In this document: in pieces, positions 6,969 to 13,877 of the stretch
Layout: every line of letters starts with the position of its first letter
Numbering within the stretch: position 1 is the stretch's first letter
NCBI GenBank assembly: GCA_945613045.1
Contig: CALZAG010000012.1
Coordinates: 1 to 18,587, forward strand
DNA length: 18,587 nucleotides
DNA from: an uncultured Clostridia bacterium
Lineage (GTDB): Bacteria; Bacillota; Clostridia; Oscillospirales; Oscillospiraceae
Direction: 5' to 3'
Translations under genes and position numbers: made by a program
Notes under the pieces: model-generated
Seen by the model: the letters and a program-made list of their open reading frames with translations, nothing else
Told to the model about the DNA's origin: nothing
Databases searched by the model: none

Positions 6969-8458
6969 TTTGCGGCTCTTTCAACGGCGCGAAGCCATGT
7001 TTTATGCAGCTTTTCGGCCTTTTCAGCCTCCATCTGCGCTTCAAATATCCTGTCGGATTCCCGAATGGCAGTAATATCGCCGATATCGTTCCAAACGCCG
7101 GCGGCAAGCCCCGCAAGGAAGGCCGCGCCGAAAGCGGTAGTCTCAACCATCTTCGGCCTGTCGATCGGCTTGCGCAGTATATCCGACTGGAACTGCATCA
7201 TGAAGTTGTTGACCGACGCGCCGCCGTCGACACGCAGAACAGACAGCTCCTCGCCGGAATCCTTTTCCATGGCATCGAGCAGATCCTTGACCTGATAGGC
7301 GATGCCTTCAAGGGCAGCTCTGACGATATGGGCCTTCGTTGAGCCGCGGGTCAGGCCGACTATCGCGCCGCGGGCATACATATCCCAGCGCGGCGCGCCG
7401 AGGCCGGTGAACGCGGAGACAAGATACACGCCGCCGTTATCGGGGACGCCGGCGGCAAGAGCCTCGCACTCGGATGAAGTTGCAAGTATGCCGACTTCGT
7501 CGCGAAGCCACTGGATGGAGCTGCCGGCATTGAAAACGCTGCCCTCAAGGGCATATGTCGTCTTGCCGCCTATTGACCACGCTACGCTTGTCACAAGACC
7601 GCTGGAGCTGCGGACGGACTGGTCGCCGGTGTTCAGGAGCGTGAAGCAGCCGGTGCCGTATGTATTCTTTGCCTGGCCACGGTTAATGCAGCCCTGACCG
7701 ATGAGCGCCGCCGCCTGATCTCCCGCGCTGCCGCAGACGGGTACTCCGGCAAGCATCTCAAGTCCCGTAAGTCCCGGGGCGACAGTGCCGTATATCATAG
7801 ACGAAGGCACCGGAGTCGGCAGCATGGACATCGGTATCCCGAGCTTTTCGCAAAGCATCTCATCCCATTTGAGCTCGTCAATGTCAAATATCATGGTGCG
7901 GGAGCAGTTTGAATAGTCCGAAACGTGAGCCTTGCCGCCCGTCAGGTTCCAGATGAGCCAGGAATCCACGTTGCCGAACAGCAGTTCGCCGCGCTCGGCG
8001 CGTTCTCTCGCCCCGTCGACATTGTCAAGAATCCATTTTATCTTGGTTCCGGAGAAATATGCGTCAATGAGAAGGCCCGTCTTCTCGCGGACATACTCGC
8101 CTATCCCGGAGGCCTTCAGCTCGTCGCATATAGAGGCCGTGCGCCTGCACTGCCACACGATTGCGTTATAAACGGGCTTTCCGGTATTCTTATCCCAGAC
8201 GATAGTCGTCTCACGCTGGTTGGTGATACCTATGCCGGCGATATCCGTCGGCGAAAGGCCGCTTTTCTCAAAAGCTTCCGCCATTGCGCGAAGCTGGGTT
8301 TCGAGGATGACCATGGGGTCATGCTCGACCCAGCCGGGCTCGGGATAAATCTGCGGGAAAGGATACTGCGCTACCGTGACAGGCGTACCCTTTGCGTCAA
8401 AGATTATTGCTCGCGAGCTAGTTGTGCCCTGATCGAGAGCTATTACGTAACCGTTCAT
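6956..8458 (-). CDS. glpK: Glycerol kinase
   Basis: A 500-residue FGGY-family kinase that makes sn-glycerol 3-phosphate from glycerol and ATP. Motifs: ALDQGTTSSR (7-16), GIGITNQRETTIVWDKNTGKP with IVWQCRRT downstream (the GlpK hallmark), GNVDSWLIWNLTGG, GSAGDQAAALIGQ, the FGGY signature region GGVYLVSAFTGLGAPRWD, and VDGGASVNNFMMQFQ. The start at 8458 is preferred to the open frame at 8494 because GGGAGGAA (8464-8471) is 5 bases upstream and the protein then begins MNGYVIALDQGTT and has the family length of 500. The loop that carries the HPr-phosphorylated histidine in Enterococcus GlpK has no His here (see findings). It heads an operon with the NUDIX and DUF1015 genes; no glpF or glpD is in view. 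Confidence 0.97.
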   Translation of the reverse strand: MNGYVIALDQGTTSSRAIIFDAKGTPVTVAQYPFPQIYPEPGWVEHDPMVILETQLRAMAEAFEKSGLSPTDIAGIGITNQRETTIVWDKNTGKPVYNAIVWQCRRTASICDELKASGIGEYVREKTGLLIDAYFSGTKIKWILDNVDGARERAERGELLFGNVDSWLIWNLTGGKAHVSDYSNCSRTMIFDIDELKWDEMLCEKLGIPMSMLPTPVPSSMIYGTVAPGLTGLEMLAGVPVCGSAGDQAAALIGQGCINRGQAKNTYGTGCFTLLNTGDQSVRSSSGLVTSVAWSIGGKTTYALEGSVFNAGSSIQWLRDEVGILATSSECEALAAGVPDNGGVYLVSAFTGLGAPRWDMYARGAIVGLTRGSTKAHIVRAALEGIAYQVKDLLDAMEKDSGEELSVLRVDGGASVNNFMMQFQSDILRKPIDRPKMVETTAFGAAFLAGLAAGVWNDIGDITAIRESDRIFEAQMEAEKAEKLHKTWLRAVERAAKWEE

Positions 8459-8463
8459 ATCTG

Positions 8464-8471
8464 TTCCTCCC
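8464..8471 (-). promoter_or_regulatory. Ribosome binding site fixing the glpK start
   Basis: Minus-strand GGGAGGAA, 5 bases before the ATG at 8458. I could not define a convincing minus-strand -35/-10 pair for glpK between here and the hydrolase gene; TATAAA further upstream (complement near 8497-8502) is a weak candidate without a good -35. Confidence 0.8.
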
Positions 8472-8481
8472 AGTTTCTGTA

Positions 8482-8510
8482 TTGACTTATTCATTTTTAT
8501 ACGCTAAAAT
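8482..8510 (+). promoter_or_regulatory. Promoter of the alpha/beta hydrolase gene
   Basis: -35 TTGACT (8482-8487), a 17-base spacer, -10 TAAAAT (8505-8510). The 104-base gap between the divergent glpK and hydrolase genes is otherwise very AT-rich, with no clear catabolite-response (cre) box that I could recognise. Confidence 0.75.
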
Positions 8511-8562
8511 TATTTTATTATGTTTTTATTCTATATCATAACATATAAGGGAGCTTTTTTCT

Positions 8563-9510
8563 ATGCCTACTTTTAAAGATTTTTATTTCAATTCAAGCAC
8601 CGGCAAAAACAGGATACATACCCGTATGTGTATCCCCAACGGCGAGGTACGGGCAGTTGTGCAGATAGTGCACGGAATTGCCGAGCATATTGTCCGTTAC
8701 GACGACTTTATGAGCTTTTTGGCGTCAAAAGGTTTCGTAGCCGTCGGTACCGATCACCTTGGCCACGGTAAGAGCATCGAGAAAGAAGATCAGCTCGGAT
8801 TCCTGGCGGATAAGGACGGCTGGACATACATAGTAAACGATGAGGAGATACTTCGCCGTGCTATGAAGGAGAACTACCCCAACGTTCCGCAAATAGTTTT
8901 CGGACACAGCATGGGAAGCTTTGTTACAAGGACTCACCTTATCCGTTTTCCCGGCGCATTCGACGCGGCCATCATAAGCGGCACCGGCAATCAGAGCCCT
9001 GCCCTCGTACTCGGAGGACTGGCTATGGGCAATCTTGTCGTCGCTCTCAAGGGGCCCCATCATTACAGCAAGCTTCTCAACAACATGGCCTTCGGCAGCT
9101 ACAACAAGCTCTACGGCGAGGTCAGGACTGAATACGACTGGCTCAGCCGCGATGAGGCTCAGGTCGATAAGTATGTGGCAGATCCCCTCTGCGGTTTTAT
9201 CCCAAGCTGCAGTCTGTTCAGGGATATGATGACCGGTATAAAGTTCATCACCAATCAGAATAATCTTGAGAATATGAACAAGGATACCCCCGTTTACTTC
9301 ATGTCCGGCGATATGGACCCCGTTGGCGAGTGCGGCAAGGGCGTTAAACTTGCCTATGATAATTTCAAAAAAGCCGGTATGAAGGACGTTTCCATTAAGC
9401 TCTACAAGGACGGCCGGCACGAGATGCTCAACGAGCTCAACAAAGACGAGGTTTATGCCGATATTCTCGCATGGATAAACAGCAAGATCAAGGTCAAGGC
9501 TAATGTATAA
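8563..9510 (+). CDS. Alpha/beta hydrolase, monoacylglycerol lipase/lysophospholipase-like
   Basis: A 315-residue cytoplasmic serine hydrolase of the Hydrolase_4 type. It has no signal peptide. The oxyanion-hole strand is VVQIVHGIAEH (32-42), followed by GTDHLGHGKS (62-71). The nucleophile elbow is VFGHSMGSF (112-120) with Ser116. The acid is probably Asp252 in FMSGDMDPVG (246-255), and the catalytic His is His286 in KDGRHEMLNE (282-291). This architecture matches monoacylglycerol lipases and lysophospholipases (PldB/YtpA-like), which release fatty acid from glycerol esters; other carboxyl esters cannot be excluded. AAGGGAG lies about 10 bases before the ATG. It is divergent from glpK, so a role in freeing glycerol for phosphorylation is an attractive inference. 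It ends in a strong hairpin shared with the convergent operon. Confidence 0.9.
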   Translation: MPTFKDFYFNSSTGKNRIHTRMCIPNGEVRAVVQIVHGIAEHIVRYDDFMSFLASKGFVAVGTDHLGHGKSIEKEDQLGFLADKDGWTYIVNDEEILRRAMKENYPNVPQIVFGHSMGSFVTRTHLIRFPGAFDAAIISGTGNQSPALVLGGLAMGNLVVALKGPHHYSKLLNNMAFGSYNKLYGEVRTEYDWLSRDEAQVDKYVADPLCGFIPSCSLFRDMMTGIKFITNQNNLENMNKDTPVYFMSGDMDPVGECGKGVKLAYDNFKKAGMKDVSIKLYKDGRHEMLNELNKDEVYADILAWINSKIKVKANV

Positions 9511-9513
9511 AGC

Positions 9514-9555
9514 AACCGGTGCGCCGCAGAATTTTTCTTCTGCGGCGCACCGGTT
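9514..9555. terminator. Perfect 18-bp hairpin between convergent genes
   Basis: Arms 9514-9531 and 9538-9555 are perfectly complementary (18 bp, core CCGGTGCGCCGCAG) around a 6-base loop. It begins 4 bases after the hydrolase stop and ends 10 bases before the mreB-like stop. The T-runs after either arm are short, so it is likely a bidirectional terminator, perhaps also a block to 3' exonucleases. Confidence 0.8.
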
Positions 9556-9565
9556 ATTCATTATT

Positions 9566-10600
9566 TCAGATACGCATTTCCCTGTTTCGCAGGAAGTTCA
9601 TCATGCCGTCCTGCATACTGTCGAGCCGCGTCAGCAGCTTACCCGCGCCGTGGGCAGCGCAGGCTATGGGGTCGTCCACTATCATAGTGCGTATGTGGGT
9701 GCTGGCCTCGATTGCCTCGTCAAGGCCGTAGATCATACTGCCGCCGCCGGACATGATTATTCCGTTGTCCCCGAGATCTCCGATTAGCTCGGGCGGGGTG
9801 CGTTCCAAAACGGCATGAACATTCTCCAAAATAAGCTGAGCCGGCTCGCGGAGGGGCTCAATGAGCTCCGAGGAGGACACCGAAACGGTTTTCGGCAGAC
9901 CTGTCATGAGGCAGCGGCCCTTGACCTCCATGCTGTCGGGTGCGTCGGTTCGAGACATGACTCCGCCTATATTAATCTTGACCTCCTCAGCGGTTTTCGC
10001 GCCGATGAGCATATTATGCTTTTTCTTGATGTATCTGATTATAGCCTCATCGAAGCTGCTGCCCGCGATCTTTATAGACTCGCATTCGGCAACGCCGCCC
10101 ATGGATACTACGGCTATCTCCGTTGTTCCGCCGCCTATGTCGATGACCATATGGCCGTCGGCTTTCTTTATATCAACGCCCGCTCCTATGGCCGTAGCTA
10201 CCGCGGTCTCAACAAGATATACCTTACGGGCTCCGGCCTCTATGGCAGCGTCGATTACGGCTCTCTCCTCAACACCGGTGATGCTGCTCGGAACACACAT
10301 AAGAAGCCTCGGCTTAAAAAGGCTGAAGGATGTGACCCGGCTCACGAGCTCGCGCAGCATGAGCGCGGCCATGTCGTAGTCTGATATAACGCCCGACTTT
10401 ATGGGATGGATAGCGACGACGTTTGCCGGTGTACGTCCGAGGGTTTTTTTCGCATCCTCGCCTATCTTGAGCATCTTATCCTTGACCTTGTCCACTGCGA
10501 CAACTGTGGGTTCCCGGAGCGTAAGACCTTTTCCATGCACATAAACAAGGGTGTTTGACGTTCCCATGTCAACGGCAATGTCTCTTTCGTATATAACCAT
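9566..10600 (-). CDS. MreB/Mbl-family actin-like cell-shape protein
   Basis: A 344-residue bacterial actin. Phosphate 1 is VDMGTSNTLVYVHGKG (10-25). Phosphate 2 is MVIDIGGGTTEIAVVSMG (151-168). The adenosine region is IIMSGGGSMIYGLDEAI (281-297). Other MreB hallmarks are GRTP.N..AIHPIKSGVISDY (55-75), LLIGAKTAEEVKINIG-like (198-212) and VLERTPPELIGDL (264-276). MreB forms membrane-bound filaments that guide cell-wall synthesis. There is no N-terminal amphipathic helix. The usual EEPMAAAIG motif is ETAVATAIG here (131-139). mreC, mreD and minCD are absent nearby, so this looks like an extra Mbl/MreBH-type copy rather than the main mreBCD gene; this is inference. GGAG is 8 bases before the ATG. 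It is the last gene of the ybaK-uvrA-recD2-comF operon. Confidence 0.9.
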   Translation of the reverse strand: MVIYERDIAVDMGTSNTLVYVHGKGLTLREPTVVAVDKVKDKMLKIGEDAKKTLGRTPANVVAIHPIKSGVISDYDMAALMLRELVSRVTSFSLFKPRLLMCVPSSITGVEERAVIDAAIEAGARKVYLVETAVATAIGAGVDIKKADGHMVIDIGGGTTEIAVVSMGGVAECESIKIAGSSFDEAIIRYIKKKHNMLIGAKTAEEVKINIGGVMSRTDAPDSMEVKGRCLMTGLPKTVSVSSSELIEPLREPAQLILENVHAVLERTPPELIGDLGDNGIIMSGGGSMIYGLDEAIEASTHIRTMIVDDPIACAAHGAGKLLTRLDSMQDGMMNFLRNREMRI

Positions 10601-10676
10601 TTTTCAGCTCCAATCTGCCGCATCATTCCGTATCCGCGGCGATCATAGTTCATATTCTTTCCTGTTTTTCCGAAAA

Positions 10677-11336
10677 TCAGTCCTCATGTCTGGCAAGAGC
10701 GGCGCAATAAACGGCCCTGGCTCCTGCTTTTTTCAGCATTCGCGCCGCCTCGCTCAAAGTTGAGCCCGTTGTGACGACGTCGTCCACAAGGAGAATGTAC
10801 TTGCCCTTCACGTCAGCCCCATTTATCACCTGATACGCTCCGGCGACATTTTCACTGCGCTGCTTAGCGTCGCGTGTGCCTGACTGGGGCTTATTGTTCT
10901 TTATCTTTTTCAGCGTTGCCGCACAGGGCAGGCCAACGCGCCTTGCGATCTCACGGGCGATGAGCTCCGACTGATTATATCCGCGTCGGTGCTGCCGCCT
11001 TCTGCTGAGCGGTATCCATGATATCACATCAATACCGCCGCAATCAAGATTATTTTCAACGCATTCAGCCATAATAGCGCCGTATCTGACGAAATATGCC
11101 GGGCAGCCGTTAAATTTATACCTGTGGATCGATTCTCTGACCTTGTCCTTATAATACAGCGGCGTTACGCATTTTTCAACGAACGGAAATTTCTGATATA
11201 TGCTGTCTCCCTTTGTATAGGGCAAATTTTTTTCGCAGTCACTGCAGATATCCGCGTTTTCCAGTACGCAGTCACAGAAAACGCATTTCCAGGGAAACAG
11301 CAGTTCTGAGATGACTTTAAGAATTTTCATCGGCAA
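10677..11336 (-). CDS. comFC: ComF family phosphoribosyltransferase-like protein
   Basis: About 219 residues. The N-terminal zinc-finger-like part has CVFC (18-21) and CSDC (31-34). It is followed by a type I phosphoribosyltransferase domain with the PRPP-loop motif ILLVDDVVTTGSTLSEA near residues 180-196 and the ComF signature IPLSRRRQHRRGYNQSELIAREIA. In competent bacteria ComFC aids import or processing of transforming single-stranded DNA; homologues in non-competent species are called GntX or double-zinc-ribbon proteins and have unclear roles. No comFA helicase is adjacent. The frame opens at TTG 11336 (GAGG 7 bases upstream). ATG 11330 is an alternative with poorer spacing. Either start overlaps the end of recD2, so the two are translationally coupled. 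Confidence 0.9.
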   Translation of the reverse strand: MPMKILKVISELLFPWKCVFCDCVLENADICSDCEKNLPYTKGDSIYQKFPFVEKCVTPLYYKDKVRESIHRYKFNGCPAYFVRYGAIMAECVENNLDCGGIDVISWIPLSRRRQHRRGYNQSELIAREIARRVGLPCAATLKKIKNNKPQSGTRDAKQRSENVAGAYQVINGADVKGKYILLVDDVVTTGSTLSEAARMLKKAGARAVYCAALARHED

Positions 11337-13521
11337 GTCTTATCCTCAGGGCGCTGTATCGCCTCGATTGTTTGTGATTGTCAATCATCCTGTGGGCGAC
11401 GGCGTCGTCCCCGACCATGACAAGCAGCTCCTTTGCACGGGTGACCGCCGTATACAGCACGCCGCGGGTCAGCAGCATCTGCACTCCGGCATTGAGAGCA
11501 AGAATGACCGCCCTGTATTCGCTGCCCTGCGATTTGTGCACCGTCAGCGCCCATGCGTGCTCAAGCTCATTGAGCATCTCAAAGCCGTAGTACGCGAGCC
11601 TGTCCTCGTAATCAACGCAGATCGTCTCAGCGGCAGGGTCTATTCCGGTAATAACGCCGATATCGCCGTTATATATGCCGGCGCCTGTCTGTCCGTTCCT
11701 GCCCTTCCATATGATATCGTAATTGTTCTTTATCTGTATTACCCTGTCGCCCTCACGGAAAACGGTTTCTCCGAAAAGCTTTTCCTTCTTGCTCTCATTG
11801 GGAGGATTAAGCGCTGCCTGAAGGCGCTTATTCAGATTTACCGTGCCGGTCTCGCCCTTTCGACTCGGCGACAACACCTGGATCTGATTTGACGGTATCT
11901 TCATATTCTCCGGCAGCCTGCGGGAACACAGCTCGACGATCGTATCAACGGCCGATCCGCCCTGAAGCCTTTTAAGACGGAAAAAATCGCCGGTATTGGC
12001 CTCAAAATCGGGGTGCTCTCCCCTGTTTATCATGTGTGCGTTTCTCACTATCCTGCTGCCGCCCTTCTGACGGAAGATCTCGGTCAGCCGCACGGCGGGG
12101 ATGATCCCGCTGCGAATGATGTCGGAAAAAACATTGCCGGGCCCCACAGATGGGAGCTGGTCGGCGTCGCCGACGAGGAGCAGCCTGCATTCCGGCTTGA
12201 TTGCCGATAGGATCGCCTTCATAAGTGTTATGTCAACCATAGAGCACTCGTCTATTATGAGAGCATCGCAGCCGAGCTTATCCTCCTCGCCCTTTGTGAA
12301 AACGACCGTTTCGCCGTCCTCGGACATTTTGGCACCCAGCATTCTGTGTATAGTGGCAGCCTCCCTGCCGCTCAGCTCCGTCATGCGCTTGGCCGCTCTT
12401 CCCGTCGGAGCGGCAAGGAAGGTCTCTATCCCCAGCTCGTCATACAAGCTGAGGATACCCTTGAGTATAGTCGTCTTGCCGGTCCCGGGGCCGCCGGTTA
12501 TGAGCAGCATCTGATTTTTCATTGCAAGCTCTATGGCTTCCTTCTGCATGGGTGCATATTTAATACCGTTGGCGTTTTCAAGCCTTGCTATGAACTCATC
12601 CGCCGCAAAGGGGGCCCGGAAGCTGCGGCGGCTCATGGCCTTGAGCTTTTCGGCGGTATAGGTCTCAGCCTCATAAAGCTGTGCAAGATAGCAGGCATCG
12701 AGTCCCGCGACGGTATCGCAGACGAGCTCGCCCGTTCCGCTGAGCCTGTCAATTGCCTCTCCTACCTTCTCAGGCGCAACGCCTATGAGCTGCGCCGTCG
12801 CCGGTATGAGCTTATTGCGCGGGATAAAGCAGTGGCCGTTTCCGGAGTTATGGATGAGCTCAAATATGACGGCGGCGCAAACACGGTTCATACTGTCCCC
12901 TTCGATGCCGAGCTCAAGGGCGAGGCCGTCGGCCTCGGCAAAGCTTGCGCCTATATGTGACGACGATAATATGTAAGGATTTTCGTGGATGATATCAAGG
13001 GCGGAGTCGCCGTAGAATTTGAAAAGCCGCAGGGCGAATATCGGCTGGATGCCGTATGAGCATAAAAACTCCGTCAGTCTTCTTACGCCCGCCTGTTTCC
13101 TGAAGCCGGCGCTTATCTCCTTGGCCTTGCTGGGGCCGATGCCTCTTATCTCCGCAAGCTTTTCCGGCTGCATTTCAAGCACGTCGAGAGACCTCGCGCC
13201 GAATTTATCGACTATCATGGCGGCAGTGGCGGGCCCTATCCCCTTCACGGTGCCTCCGGCGAGATATTCATATATATCGTCGGCCGACACCGGCAGCATA
13301 CGGTTGCACTGCTCAATCCTGAACTGTCTGCCGTGCTGGGCATGCGTCATCCATGTGCCCTCAGCCGAAATGGTCTCGCCGGGGGCTACGTATGGCAGGC
13401 AGCCGACCGCGGTAGTCGTTTCGCCGTTTTCGGTCAGTATCCGCACCACCGCGTAGCCGTTCTCGTCGTTTCTGAATATTACTGAGCTGACGGTTCCGTT
13501 AATTTCACTTGATTCAACCAT
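11317..13521 (-). CDS. recD2: RecD2-type ATP-dependent DNA helicase
   Basis: A 734-residue SF1B 5'-3' helicase of the RecD2 family, which acts without RecBC in repair and fork maintenance. An N-terminal OB-like region (5-75) is followed by tandem helix-hairpin-helix motifs (GTVKGIGPATA at 90-100, IRGIGPSKAKEI at 125-136). The motor has Walker A ITGGPGTGKTT (341-351), APTGRAAKRM (371-380), Walker B LIIDECSMVD (421-430), motif III LLVGDADQLPSVGPG (448-462), and a C-terminal LTVHKSQGSEYRAVIL. The frame is open to 13701, but those 60 extra residues are antisense-like and cross the upstream gene. ATG 13521 has GAGGAAG (13531-13537) at 9 bases and matches the family start. It overlaps the upstream 106-residue gene by 8 bases and comF downstream. 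Confidence 0.95.
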   Translation of the reverse strand: MVESSEINGTVSSVIFRNDENGYAVVRILTENGETTTAVGCLPYVAPGETISAEGTWMTHAQHGRQFRIEQCNRMLPVSADDIYEYLAGGTVKGIGPATAAMIVDKFGARSLDVLEMQPEKLAEIRGIGPSKAKEISAGFRKQAGVRRLTEFLCSYGIQPIFALRLFKFYGDSALDIIHENPYILSSSHIGASFAEADGLALELGIEGDSMNRVCAAVIFELIHNSGNGHCFIPRNKLIPATAQLIGVAPEKVGEAIDRLSGTGELVCDTVAGLDACYLAQLYEAETYTAEKLKAMSRRSFRAPFAADEFIARLENANGIKYAPMQKEAIELAMKNQMLLITGGPGTGKTTILKGILSLYDELGIETFLAAPTGRAAKRMTELSGREAATIHRMLGAKMSEDGETVVFTKGEEDKLGCDALIIDECSMVDITLMKAILSAIKPECRLLLVGDADQLPSVGPGNVFSDIIRSGIIPAVRLTEIFRQKGGSRIVRNAHMINRGEHPDFEANTGDFFRLKRLQGGSAVDTIVELCSRRLPENMKIPSNQIQVLSPSRKGETGTVNLNKRLQAALNPPNESKKEKLFGETVFREGDRVIQIKNNYDIIWKGRNGQTGAGIYNGDIGVITGIDPAAETICVDYEDRLAYYGFEMLNELEHAWALTVHKSQGSEYRAVILALNAGVQMLLTRGVLYTAVTRAKELLVMVGDDAVAHRMIDNHKQSRRYSALRIRLADENS

Positions 13522-13834
13522 TATCTTGATCTTCCTCGGTGTAGTAAATGCATCTGTACTCTGCCTCATAGTGCCGCGCAATATGGCGGGTTTCCTCGTC
13601 GGATCCATGGGCCATGATACGGATATTTGCCTTGAGCGTTCCGTTTTCTCTGAGCCACAGCAGCCCTCTGAGCGTCTGCTCCAGAGCGGGTTCATGGCCA
13701 TGTAAGTTAAGGCCGATCACTATTTCCGTGTTGTCTCCGGTCCTCACCGGAGTGAGAAGCACGCCCTTGAGAGCCCAGATGATGAGCAAAAGCATCGCGG
13801 CGATAACAAAGCCGACTGCAAAATTCAGCGTCAT
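13514..13834 (-). CDS. Small single-pass membrane protein, unknown function
   Basis: A 106-residue protein I cannot name. One membrane helix (about residues 4-25) is followed by a soluble domain of about 75 residues. From residue 36 the pattern EIVIGLNLHGHEPALEQTLRGLL...IRIMAHGSDEETRHIARHY looks like the first beta-alpha-beta unit of a GT-A (family 2) glycosyltransferase, where a first strand is followed by a helix of the type LE.TL.SLL and a second strand by DDGSTD. The catalytic aspartates are not kept, so enzyme activity is unlikely. A strong ribosome binding site (GGGGAGGGAAAG) precedes the ATG. It lies 43 bases after uvrA and overlaps recD2 by 8 bases, so it belongs to the repair operon. 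Confidence 0.8.
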   Translation of the reverse strand: MTLNFAVGFVIAAMLLLIIWALKGVLLTPVRTGDNTEIVIGLNLHGHEPALEQTLRGLLWLRENGTLKANIRIMAHGSDEETRHIARHYEAEYRCIYYTEEDQDNG

Positions 13835-13877
13835 TTCTTTCCCTCCCCATTTATTCTATGGGAAAAGGCGCGATACG

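Noticed and set aside
8459..8494. 12-codon N-terminal extension of glpK
   Set aside because: GGGAGGAA lies inside it, 5 bases before the ATG at 8458, and GlpK proteins begin right at the ALDQGTT strand.
13522..13701. 60-codon N-terminal extension of recD2
   Set aside because: The extension covers the upstream membrane-protein gene in another frame, has low-complexity antisense-like content, and a proper ribosome binding site sits before ATG 13521, where the RecD2 family start is.
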